Below are positions 48,886 to 59,750 of a stretch of DNA of 64,000 nucleotides, in pieces. The stretch comes from Gymnorhina tibicen (lineage: Eukaryota > Chordata > Aves > Passeriformes > Artamidae). The stretch spans positions 1,323,603-1,387,602 of the forward strand of contig VXAZ01005564.1 in assembly GCA_013399875.1 (NCBI GenBank), given 5' to 3'. The translations under genes and the position numbers were made by a program. How positions within the stretch are numbered: position 1 is the stretch's first letter; each line of letters opens with the position of its first letter. A model generated the notes under the pieces. It was not told where the DNA came from. It saw only the letters and a program-made list of their open reading frames with translations, and did not search any database.

Positions 48886-50504
48886 TTTTCTATCTTTGTA
48901 GTGTATTTGTTCTCTCTATTTTTTGAGGGCTTCAAGAGAGAATTTTGGGAGACACTCCTCCACCATTCTTTCTCCATCCAGACACTCAGCTCTCAAGAGA
49001 GTAGAAGACACAAAGCTTGACCCTGCTGTTAGAAAAAGGATTTTAACTACTCCTCAAAAATTTATATCCTACTATATAAGCATCTGCCTGCCTCTGGATG
49101 GAAAACAGGAATCATTCTACAAAAAGAATTCTTTACAGCACTTCATCCAGCTTAGCCCTTGTCTCCTGGTGCTTAGACAAACAGTTTTTGGTTTATGTAA
49201 ATAGTTGGTGGATCAAATTTCCCTGGCTGCCACACCCAGCCAGCCTGAATCACCCAGGGAAACATAAAGAGAGTCACCTTTTATGCAGTGCTTTTTTACC
49301 AAAGTACACAAGAGTTGCTACGTTACCCTTACCCCACCAGTAAACAGATTTGTCATTCTGAAAGAAGTTTTCCGTGGATCAACCCTCTGCATAATGCCTG
49401 GTAAAGTTTGATCTGGTTAAGAGGACGAGCACTGGGTGTGAAACAAAGCGAAATAAATGCTCTAAGGGAGCCTTGACTTCTGGGCTTCCATGTTGTTGCT
49501 CCTCCCACCGAGTGCTCCAGGAGCATCTGCTCTTCCTGGAGCCTCCTCACGTGCCCTGATTGCAGGGCAGGAGGAGTGAGGCAGCTGCAAAAGTCATGGA
49601 GAAAACCCTGGATGAACCCCAGGAGTTCACCTGCATGTGCTTGTCAGATGCCGTTAGTTGGGTTTGCTTTTCTGGAAAGATCAATTCAAGGCAAAGCCAG
49701 CTGCATCAAGGGTAGTTACACCTCTCCAGTGAAAAATTATGGATCAAGAAGCAGCCCTGTGGCCCCTCTCCACCCATGCTTGGCTCTCCTGCACTGCAGA
49801 GCCTCCCCACACAGTTATTGGGACTGCAGAGCCCAACACGCCTCACGTTTGGCCACATCTCAGCTCTATCTGCTTCCCTCCTCCAGGACCCTCCTTCTCC
49901 CTGTTTGAACCTGGAAGGAAACTCTCTCCCGAGGCTCTTGGTCACTGCTGCAGCCATGGAACAAAGCTGGGAGGAGATGCAGATCTGCTGCTGATGCTCT
50001 TCAAAACTTCAGAAAGTGTTTCTAAAGCAAACCCTTGTTTTAAGACTCAAAGCTGAAATGAGGTGGAGAAATGATTTTTGGATGTTTCTTTTCACGCCGT
50101 GATGTCCCAAAACGCCTCAGCTCTTGTTTGAGCTACTAGCAAGCAATCCCAGACTGAGACCAGCCCAGCATTCCCAGAGATCACCACTCTCCATCCCAGT
50201 ACCTCTGGACCCCTGCCCACATCCCAACCGGACCCTTAATCCCACGTCCAGCCCAACCTCTGCCTCACAGCTGCTGCAGGAATTCAAAAGGGCTCAGAAG
50301 AACAAAGCACTGAGGTCTGAATTCTCTATGGAAACCTGAATGTAATCCCTGCTACGTCAGCAACTCACCTAAACTTTCCAACTACCACACACACAAAACA
50401 CTTGAAAAGCCAAACCCAACTGCTGGTTTCATTGATGAAACAGAGGGAAATTGGAGTTGCTGGAGTTATTCCTACTTATTGGCCATTAGAAACATGAAAT
50501 GCTT
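48886..50504. other. Unique noncoding DNA, no gene seen
   Basis: AT-rich at first, then GC-richer between about 49.5 and 50.3 kb, where several short overlapping frames are open in different phases. No exon or repeat is recognised. Confidence 0.5.
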
Positions 50505-50930
50505 TGTGAGGGTTTGATTGATTGCTGGAGCACAATTCCATTGTCGGGCCAGCTCACTCCGGAGCAGAGTGTATAGACTGAAATCTTTTCTGTTTGTTTA
50601 AACTCTTTATAGAAATTCTTACATAGTTGTGGTTAAACAGTTGTAAATACATATGCATTTCCAACTGTGTAACTATCTCTGTTCCATTGCTCTCCTAATG
50701 CTTTAACTTTGATGCACAATTTCTAATTTTTTAATGGGAAGTATAATTATATTGATTTGTCTCAAGACCCTCTGAATTCCTTTACTTCATTAATTTTGTT
50801 GCTATATTACTCAGACTGATTTTGACTCTGTCACAGTGCTCATTAACCATGTGGAGTATAAAATGTGGTGTGTAAATCACATAAATCACTGCAATGTGTA
50901 TTTTACTCTTTGTTGAAGGTGCAAGCCCCA
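50505..50930. promoter_or_regulatory. Candidate enhancer with inverted SOX pair
   Basis: The block opens with TTTGATTGATTGC (PBX/HOX-like) near 50513. It then holds ACAAT at 50532-50536 and its reverse complement ATTGT at 50540-50544, three bases apart, the geometry known for SoxE dimers. About 350 bases of AT-rich, unique sequence follow with many homeodomain-like TAAT words, for example near 50732, 50746 and 50790. No exon or repeat is visible. Its look is that of a conserved noncoding element; alignment would be decisive. Confidence 0.35.
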
Positions 50931-51925
50931 GCTCTTTCTACACCATTTCCAGGAGATATCCTGGCACTATTATGCTTTGAAACACTGTGATAACCAGAGA
51001 ACAAAGCTCCTAAACCTCAACATTTTAAAACAAAAAAAGGGGGGGGAAAGAGGAAAAAAAGAAGAAAGAAGAAAACATCTCCAGGTGGATCTTAACAACA
51101 AAGCTGTTGGTGATCCATGCTTAAAGTAATCAGGAGAAATGGTGCGAAGAGGGAAGCGTTCACCAGAGGAAAAGTGTAAGGAGAAGGTGGCATCAGGTGG
51201 GCAGGGGCCTGGGCAAGTGCCCACGGCTGCTGGGCAGCTCAGGGCAGAGCTGCTGGTGTGGTGCTCGCCGTGGGAGTTGGCAGAGGCTGTAAATTAACTG
51301 ATGTGATACATAAATCCTCAGCAAAACTGAGGATTTCAGCACACACCCAGCTGAAAAATGTAAGTAAACAATAATTCCTGTCCTTTTTATATCTATTGCT
51401 TCAAGCTCAAGCATGCTTTAATCCTTCATTTTATTTGATATCATTTACCTTATCCAACACATATAAAAGGATATGTTCTCCTTCTTAGACTGCCTTCAAC
51501 TTTCTCTGAAACTGGCTTTAAGGAGTAGGCCAATATTTGTATAGCAGATAATACCTAAAAGGGGCTCCCCTGTCTAGATAGGCAGAGAAAATTCCCTTTT
51601 TAGGCCTTCAGCATAGAAAAAAGCATGGTATGCTTCGAGAGGCACAGTCTGGCTTCGGCCATGTATTTGATATTCCTTGCATGTGTCGCTCATGTCAGAA
51701 AACTGAGGACTAGGTGCCAAAAGTCATTCACTTTTCAGATGTGACATGTCTAGAAACGCCCCCATCTTTGAACAGAAACAATCAGGAGCATTTCCCTCTT
51801 GCAGAGCTTTCAAACAGTTGTGAGAAATACAGGGTTATAAAGTCCCCTATGCTTCAAACAAGAATAGAGGGACTGACAGGGAACAGAAAAGTGGTGGAAA
51901 ATAGGAAAAGCAGTTAAACAAATGA
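50931..51925. other. Unique noncoding DNA, no gene seen
   Basis: Contains the purine tract at 51027-51075 (listed separately) and GC-richer sequence to about 51.29 kb, then AT-rich unique DNA. No exon or RNA gene is recognised. Confidence 0.5.
51027..51075. repeat. Purine-rich tract with an eight-G run
   Basis: A nearly pure A/G strand, broken by one C at 51031, with eight consecutive G at 51039-51046. It continues as GAAGAAAGAAGAAAA. Such homopurine tracts can adopt non-B structure and are prone to assembly error. No gene association is visible. Confidence 0.85.
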
Positions 51926-52010
51926 GCCTGGAGAACTGGGTTCTGTGCCTGACTCCACCTCAGGTGCTTTGTTTGGCCTTTGGCAAGTCACTTATCTTCT
52001 CCGTTTCCTT
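51926..52010 (+). mobile_element. Ancient MIR-like SINE remnant (core region)
   Basis: GCCTGGAGAACTGGGTTCTG at 51926-51945 is followed by GCCTGACTCCACC, then GGCCTTTGGCAAGTCACTTA at 51975-51994 and CTTCTCCGTTTCCTT. This matches the MIR core order from memory: CTGGGTTC, TGGCTCTGCCAC, GACCTTGGGCAAGTCACTTA, CTCTGAGCCTCAGTTTCC. It is the most convincing of the MIR-like copies, though ends are not definable and the SINE is ancient. The DNA strand shown is the sense strand of the element. Confidence 0.65.
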
Positions 52011-54970
52011 AATGTTTTTATGGGAACTCACAGTTAAAATTATGAGCTCGTACAAGTTAGAGACCAGCACCGAGGGCAGTAAAAGCATCTTTGAGGTGCG
52101 GAAGAAAGAGAAGCAGGGAATGGAGCGATGGGATTTAAGGCTGAATGATGAGAAGTCCCAGCTCCTGCTCTCAGTGTCTGACACGGCTCCTTTATCACCA
52201 AGTCATCGACAGAAGTCTGGATTGCTCTGCCTCTAAGGGCCTTATTTTATCTTCTCACCTGCACAGGTAGGATTTCTCCTCTCAGGAGCTTGCATAATTC
52301 GTGCCTCATCGCAATCACCGTGTGACACACTGCTGAACTGGCACCTCTGCCTCTCCATGAAGTTATCACCACCTTATCTCAACGCGGCCCTAATTTTCTG
52401 CTTTTGCTTCCTGCGGGCTGAGCTAGGACAGTGGATTGCATGTGTTTTAAATTAATATCCCTCCAGTTACTCTCTGAATATTGTTATCCTAGGGAACACT
52501 GTGCTGCACTACAAGGTTCACCTCTGATTGCGATCTTTGTAAGAATAGTGTTATATATATTCAAATAAAACCTACATGCAGAGCTGCAAGATGCACAGCA
52601 GCTGTTTTAAGTACTTTAAGGCCTTTAATAAATTCATACTTCATAAATATTTTCATGCCCCAGAATGAATCCATAATATCTGGTTTCTTTCATCACAGCA
52701 GTATTCAAGTTGCTGAAATAGTCTCAGTTGCTGACTTTTTTCTCCCATCTTATTAAACCACAAAAACTTGTATACACCCAGAAAACCCCAACTGCCTGTG
52801 GAATGGAAGATGACTTGAGACTTCAACCAGCCTACTTCTAGCTGATCTAAGATCCCAGTGCAAGTGACATTGCAAAAAAGTTCCCTTCTAACAGAAGTTA
52901 TCACCGAATCAGCGTTGCACACACAGCTGGAAAGCTGTGCTGCCTCCTGAGCAGATGCACTGCAGAAATAACATTTGTGGTTAAATGCTCCTGCAAAGCA
53001 TCCAGTGCTCTGCTTCACTCAGTTCCAGGAGATATCACTCTAACTTTTCCACATCCATTTGGAAATTCTCCAAATCCTGTGGTGAGGCAGAATGTCTCAC
53101 CTCTTTGCAGGGATTCTGGTGGAAGTATTGAAAGACAATTTGGAGGAAAAAAAGACAAAAGTACTAATTAATTTTTAAATAACGCTTTCTAAGGAAAATC
53201 CACATGGTGCTGTACCTTTTAAGATCAGAGGACTGGACACAATGAAGTACCAGACGTGACAATTAATGAAAAGCAGGAAAGTGTCTTTTTGACGCCTAAA
53301 GCTGAAATCAACACTGCCTTTAATCAATCTTAACCCAGTAGTGGAAGTATCCCAAGGAACCCAGTTCTGGCCATAGAAAGTGTGGAAGGGAGAGAGCAAG
53401 AGAAAGGTATTTCTCAAGACAAGACAATAATTAAAAATTAATTAATACATGGACCGGAAGGACTCTCGCTGTCCAAGCTGGTTCCACAACGCTGCACTTC
53501 TAGAACTCCATCCAGTGAAAAGAACACACTATTTTTTACCAGTGTGAACAGTGATTTGTAAAACCCTGGTGTGCAGGGAGGCACCACCATCCTGGTTTTA
53601 GAGATGGGGGATTTTTCCACGACTGCACTGGTTCAAAGTCCTGTTTGTAGGGCAGCTCACCCACCTTTAAGGGCTTTCCCAAAGAGCCTCCTGCCCCTTG
53701 TACAGGTGAGAGAAAGGCATCTGCCGCACACATTTCTGTGATTATTATATTGACACGGGGTGAAAAGGCTGTTCACTGGGAAGCTCTGTGATCCAGTGTT
53801 TGAGTTGGACAAGGTCTGGGCGCAGGCACTGGAACCTCCTTGTGCTCGAGGAGGTTCATCTCAGCAGCAGGGAGAGCAAACAATTTGCTACGAGAGCACT
53901 TTATGCTGTCTAACAATGTTTGTGTGTGTCTGCAGAGATAAAAAACCACTTCATGCTGCTGCTGAATGACTTCTTTCTCCCTCCTTATTTGGATTTACTC
54001 CAAAGCCAGGATTATAACTGCTCTTTGCTAAGCAACAAATATTAACTATTGCTACTTCATCAAAATCCTGCACCAATGCATTTAACCAGTTTATCAGCCA
54101 GCAAGATGATATTTTCATATTTGCTAGCCCGGAGCTCCACTAAAATTAAGATCAACTGAGTACAGATATAACAATTATCAATTTTCATTCTTGAATAACA
54201 GCTTGAAATTGCCTTCAGGAAAAAGGAGGGTCCTTTGCTTTGGATAAAAAAAAATAAAAATTTAGATATAAAATTAACTACTTTTTCTTCCTCAGGCTAA
54301 ACATGTGGTTAAGCTCACTAAAATTATTCAACAGCTTTACAGGTTGCATCCCTATTTGCTTTAGCTTTTAGGTTGATAAATGAGCAAGTGAAAAAAAGCT
54401 GTCAGGTAGATTACATGGTGCTACCAGCCTGCACTTTTACCTATCCCACACTAAATTATTGCCCTCAGCCAGCTGAAACTGTACCAAGAGGGGAAGTTTG
54501 AAGTACCTCTGAAAAAACTCCTCCGAAATTACCAAGGCAGGTTGGATATCAAACATCTGAGCCCAGAGTTCTGTGCACTGCGGGTCACAGTGGAAGATCC
54601 TCTGTGTCACAGCAGTTTAATGCCAACTGAGGAAACAATAATTTAACCTAAAAAACTTGATAAAGATGGAAATATTATAATATTCATTATTATGCTCAGA
54701 GAAATTAAAAGTTTTGATCACGTGAAATTACTGGCAAACTTAGAGGTGGACAAAGACTCCTGCAAGTTGCTTTTCTTTCCGTGAGCCTGGCACAAATATC
54801 AGGAAGCTCTGGTGGCTCCATCTTCCCCAATCCCCAAGCAAACAGAACAAATCTTTTATGTACTCTTTATGAGAGCGCTCCCAAAGGCAAAGAAAATTAG
54901 CTACTAGAAGAATAAACAAAATAATGGTATTTCCCCCTCTTCCTGCTACCTCATTTTTCAACTGACGAGT
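52011..54970. other. Unique noncoding DNA, no gene seen
   Basis: AT-rich unique sequence with a TTAATTAA word near 53434 and a short A-rich tract near 54246-54260. No exon, RNA gene or mobile element is recognised. Confidence 0.5.
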
Positions 54971-55030
54971 GCCAGGTGATTGATTGATTGACTTATTTGC
55001 ATGCAAAATTATTTTCATCTGTCATCAGAG
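54971..55030. promoter_or_regulatory. Compact PBX/HOX-like and POU-like motif cluster
   Basis: CAGGTG (E-box) at 54973-54978 overlaps a run of TGAT, TGAT, TGAT, TGAC at 54977-54992, which contains overlapping PBX-HOX-type TGATTGAT sites. Four bases later the perfect 12-bp palindrome TTTGCATGCAAA at 54996-55007 holds two overlapping octamer-type halves. The motif structure is seen directly; function is inference. Confidence 0.35.
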
Positions 55031-56340
55031 AGAACAACACTGTTGGGGTTTTTTTTAAATGCATTTTGCCTTTTGAAGGTTTTCCACTGAACATACCTGA
55101 CATTGTTTTAGTGGATCCTACCAACCACAGTGAGGCAAACACACGCAACTGAAATAATGTCATCTCTGGATTGCTTAAAGCTGTACAAAGATTAAAGCAG
55201 CCCAGCTCTACCTTGCCCAATCTGCAAAGATTGCAAGCTCCTTCTTTAAGGCACGTGTGGTGGGGCATTGCATGGGACTTATCCCAGGAAAAGGTCAAAG
55301 GCACAGATATCCTGTTGAGCAACATTTTCTATGACTGAGACAAATGTAGCATCAGATCAAAAGGGAGGAGGCTGAGTAAAGGATCAGCTTGCTATCAATT
55401 TGAAGACACAAGAAAGACAAAGCAATTCCATCAAGAAAAATTAACCCACATAGATAAGAGATAGATGGTGAAACTGCTTCGAGATGTGTTGATAAAACTA
55501 CTTCATCAAAGTGGTAGATTGCCTCTAAAATGAAGTCTCTTGGTGAACTTGGACAGCTTTTTTTTTTCCCCACAGTGAAAACATTTCCACGTTAAATTGT
55601 ACCATTTCTAATTTCCAGACGTAAATTTTTATGGCTTTTCCTTTTGGTCACAGATCATCTTTCCAAAGTTTGAGTTTTAAACAGTTGAAGTTGAAACAAC
55701 ACCATAAGGCATTTTAATTACGTCAACATAACTGCTTTCAGGGGTTTTGTTTTTAACTTATAACAATTCACATTTTCCACTTTTCCCCCCAGCAGCAAAC
55801 CCAGAAACAGCACCTAATTTATTTGTCCTGCCCAGCTTTCCCCACTTTGGTGGTGCACGGGCATTGCAGGCAGGTACAAGCTCTGCTTGTTTACCTTTGT
55901 GCCCATGGAAGGGAGAACCACACACCCGTAAAAGAACCTAACAGGAAAGCAGGAAGCTTCCCCACAGGCAGCCACTGCAGGAATCTGTGCCCTGAGTTTC
56001 AGCTTGGTTGCAAACCGAGACACGCCTCATTCTGGAGGTGGGACACAACCAACAAGCAAAAATTCCATTTCTTTCTGATGGTAAACTCTGGATAGCGACA
56101 GAAACCCAGGACGTCTTCATCTACAACCCTGTTTATCTTGGCAGCCACAGCCCAGCCTGGGCTCGATGGCAGAGAGCAGTTTCCTTCCCCACAACGTGCC
56201 AAATGCATTTCTTGCTGATTAAGCCGCACGGGCGAGATTAATTCCACCGTGTTTGAGTAGAAGAATGAGTGGCACCTTCGGGAGGGTTATTCATAAGGGG
56301 AGCTGTTAGGCTGAAGCCCAGCAGGGCTTTCCCCCCCTAC
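55031..56340. other. Unique noncoding DNA, no gene seen
   Basis: AT-rich to about 55.75 kb, then nearly balanced composition. Several short overlapping frames around 55.8-56.25 kb resemble no protein. No repeat is recognised. Confidence 0.5.
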
Positions 56341-56600
56341 TCCACTTGATCAATAGGCCAGGGCAGCAATTACAGCCACCGTCAACAGCTGCTCGGTGCC
56401 ATTGAGAGCCACCGTCCTGCTGGGCACCGAACGGGCTCCGGGACTGCAATTAACACACCACCAACAGCCCTGCCAGAGCAACCAGCTATGAGCCACTCAG
56501 AAAGGTTCGTTTTCACAGTCTCAGAGATAAGATGCAGTAAAACAACAGTGTACTTGGTAAGAAAATTAATTGGGAATCTCTCTTCAAGGAGAATAATGCC
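56341..56600. promoter_or_regulatory. Candidate enhancer with nested symmetric motif array
   Basis: An unusually ordered block: GCAATTA at 56366-56372, AGCCACCGTC at 56374-56383, CAGCTG at 56386-56391, TCGGTGCC at 56393-56400, AGCCACCGTC again at 56407-56416, GGCACCGA (reverse complement of TCGGTGCC) at 56423-56430, and GCAATTA again at 56446-56452. The 10-mers repeat 33 bases apart, about three helical turns. AT-rich homeodomain words (AAATTAATTGGG) follow near 56564. The layout is seen directly; an enhancer role is inferred. Confidence 0.35.
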
Positions 56601-59600
56601 ACCTCTGCCTTCATTTATCCCTGCTGGGAGCTGGCAAAATTTTGTGGTGGTGACAACATTAAGGAACTGTCCGGATAAAACTCCAAGTCGTTACACCTGT
56701 TGTGGGATACCTGACATAACAACAAGAGATTCATAACTAATGCACGATTCGACCCTTAGCTGGGGCAAAGCTGGCTTATTCTGCCATAGCGAGAGGTTTA
56801 TGCCCCACTGATGAACGCCTCCCATCCCCAATTTTAGTAGGAATCAGTCAATTGAATGTTTGGCTCCAGTGAACACCTCAACCACGGGAGATCAGTGCAA
56901 AACAACTACAACTCAGTCTACAAAGGAGAACCTTTCCACAACAGTCCTTTTCCAGGATCTTTCAAACATTTATTGTGTCCCCAAGTCTTCTGTGTCTGGA
57001 GACACAGACACGCTCAGGCTTTTGTAGGTTAATGTAAACAGTGCATGGAATCGAGCACAGCATTAGGAGTCAGGCCCCTCTAGCTAACCTGCAAATGGAG
57101 AGGAAGTTCAGGATCACTGGCACATAATTGTGGAGTTGGGGGAGCCAGCCCAACATTTGACTTTTCCCTCGGTTCGGATTTCCCTGCATATAGAAAGAGT
57201 GGGTGGATATGGCAAGACATGCAGTACTTATATATCAGCTGATGTCACATCTGAATGCAATTCTAGATTTACTATTACAACTCTTCCTTCATCTAGGCAA
57301 TAACTACCTGCCTGCTAAAAGGCATCAGATTCTTTTATTGTTAAAATGAAACCGGACCTGGTACCCTGGGGCAACTGATTTCAATCTCCAAGTTCATATG
57401 GTTTTTCTTGCTGACAAGACTGGTTTGAAGGAGAGCCAAAATGCCAGCAGCAGTTGCCCTTGCTAAGGAGAACCTTGAAAGACGTTGTGAGGGTTGTTAA
57501 TAGAGTACACACATACACAGAGTTTTCTGCAATAAATCCTGAATTATAACTAGTTCCCCCAATACTGCGCATGGGATGAGGAGGGTACAGGAGGCAGTTT
57601 GTGTCCTGCTGTGGAGGAGACAAGAAGTCTTGAGTTTGCAGGACAAAGGGTCTCCCAAGTGTCTCACTGAGCTGCCAACGTCCCTCAAGTGCAGGAGGCA
57701 CTGGCAGATCACCTAGAGGGGCAAGGACCAGATTTGCACGTGGTCTAAAGGCTCTTGTACAAAAGCAATAAAAACTTCACGCATTTTGCTTGGGCATGAC
57801 CAGCTTTTCAAATACAGGCCTGATGCTTTTGGGATAAAAATATCCAGGAAAGTCACCAATCCTAAAGTGATGGAAAAACTGTAAACTCTGTTATTCCGGA
57901 ATTTTAGGCCATTTCAGAGCAATGGTATTGCACTGTTGGTGTTCCTATAGTTGCAACACACTTCTACATTGCCACATGACATGCTGTAACAACACAAACA
58001 CTTCACTCTGCCATGGATTATGCACAATTATAAATTTTCCAGACACCAGACATGATCCAGGAGGAGCATCCCCGTTTGCTCACCTCTTCTGCTTTCCCTG
58101 CACTTCATGGAACTGTTCTCTGTGGGTCTCTGCAGTTTTCATAAAGAAACTTCAAACCATGCTTGCCATAAATCAGGCTTATATTTCAGCTCTGGTTTCT
58201 CCTGAAGGAGGATTGCAATTATTAAAAATATTTTTTTTTCCCTACTACGCAACTGCTGCATTTGCAGCACTTCCTAGGCAGGGGTTTACTATGGTTTGTC
58301 TGTGCTAAGTGGTTGCTCTGAATAATTGCACCAAACAGTTCCAGTTTTTCTGGACCTGCTGCATTTTTCTACATTTTGCAAACACTTTAGAAGAGAAAAA
58401 AAAAAAAAAAAAGTAAAAGCAAAGCAAGGGCACTCTTGAAACCCTTGGGCTGCTGGGCAGCTCCAGGAGCTCCGGGCCCATGGCACCTTTGTGTGATTGT
58501 CTCTGTCCACCCTAAAAAGCTTCACCCATTGTCCCCTTCTCCTGGGACCAGGCACTCCCAGAGATGTGATTTCTTTGGCTACCCAATGCTAAAAGGAATT
58601 TCATCTATTTTGACTCCAGTATGAACCCACCTTTATGGAAACACGAGCAAAGGTGACTCCATGGTTTCCATTTCCAAACCCTGCTCCATCAGCAGCTCTT
58701 CCTGTGAGAGCAAAAGGCTGCACACTGCTCTTCCTGGCCAAACTGCCCCAAGGGCTCTCCAGCAACTCACTGAGAAGTTACTGTTCCCCAACCACCCAGC
58801 TGGAGAGAAATCCTGAGCCAAAGGTAGACAGGCATATTCCGTGGAAGTTTCCATACTCATTTCCAGGGCTCAGTATAAGAACCTATTTATTATTACTTCT
58901 GCCTTTAAAATAGACTATCATTTTTGACACTGAATCTCTGATCTAACAACATCTCTTCACTTGGAAAAAAATAGATATTTAGAAGTCAATGATATAAAAG
59001 AGGGGATCAAATCAAAAGGCAGATCACCCTTACCCCTAGATTCACCATATGTGGAGAAAAATCTTGGATGTGATTGTTTCACAGTTACAGCTTTTGGTTC
59101 TTGATTTTAATTTGTACCTCTTTTGTACTCTTATATGCCTGTTCTTACTAAAATTCATAGATACTGTTCTAAAATGAGACAAAAATCAGATTATTAGATT
59201 CAGAAATTTAATACAACTTGTTCCAGCCCAGCACATCATTCTCTCTGGTAACCCCATTTCCAAACAAACTGCCTCAGAGCTCCCAGCCTCTGGAATATCT
59301 GCCCACAAGTCAGTGCAAACCAGGGGTTTAGTCCTAACTCACCACGGAGTCTCTTTTCCCCTTTCCCTGTAAGAACCTGGAGGGTGGAAAGCGCTGCTAA
59401 ACACTGTGGGATTCCTAGAGAAAAGACAATTCCTGTTACCAGAGCATTTGGGATCTGCATGTATGTAAATAATCTGTTAATAGAGAGCAACAGATGGCTC
59501 TTAACTCAGCAGCAGAATAAATATATCAAGTTTTATTTGATCTGAGGTGGTTGATGAAGCCATTTGTTTACAAGTGTGTTTTTTAAATAAGATCATCTGC

Positions 59601-59624
59601 AGTGCCCAGAGCATTGTCTGGGTG
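56601..59624. other. Unique noncoding DNA, no gene seen
   Basis: Mixed AT-rich unique sequence with a 17-base A run at 58396-58412 and a T run near 58231. No exon, RNA gene or clear mobile element is recognised. Confidence 0.5.
58396..58412. repeat. 17-base A run
   Basis: An uninterrupted A homopolymer. No retroelement body or polyadenylation signal is recognised just upstream on the plus strand, so it is called a simple repeat. Confidence 0.85.
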
Positions 59625-59750
59625 CTCTTTTATTACAGTTTGTAAAACTCCAAATAAAAACAGGAGGCAAGCCCATCATTCTTTGGAGCTTTGCCTGTGC
59701 AGCAGTAGGGTTCTGGGCACATCAGTAAGCATTCAAAATAAAGCAGAAAG
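59625..59750 (+). mobile_element. Possible MIR/L2-type 3' end remnant
   Basis: TTTGTAAAACTCC near 59639 and CTGGGCACATCAGTAAGCAT at 59713-59732, followed by TCAAAATAAA, resemble the 3' end shared by MIR and L2 elements. From memory that end contains CTGTAAAATGG and later CTGGCACATAGTAAGCACTCAATAAA. The match is partial and could be chance. Masking against Repbase or Dfam would decide. Confidence 0.35.

Noticed and set aside
7615..53445. Apparent enrichment of TTAATTAA words (near 7618, 21410, 33580, 40020 and 53434)
   Set aside because: In about 60% AT sequence of this length roughly four such 8-mers are expected by chance, so the count is not notable.
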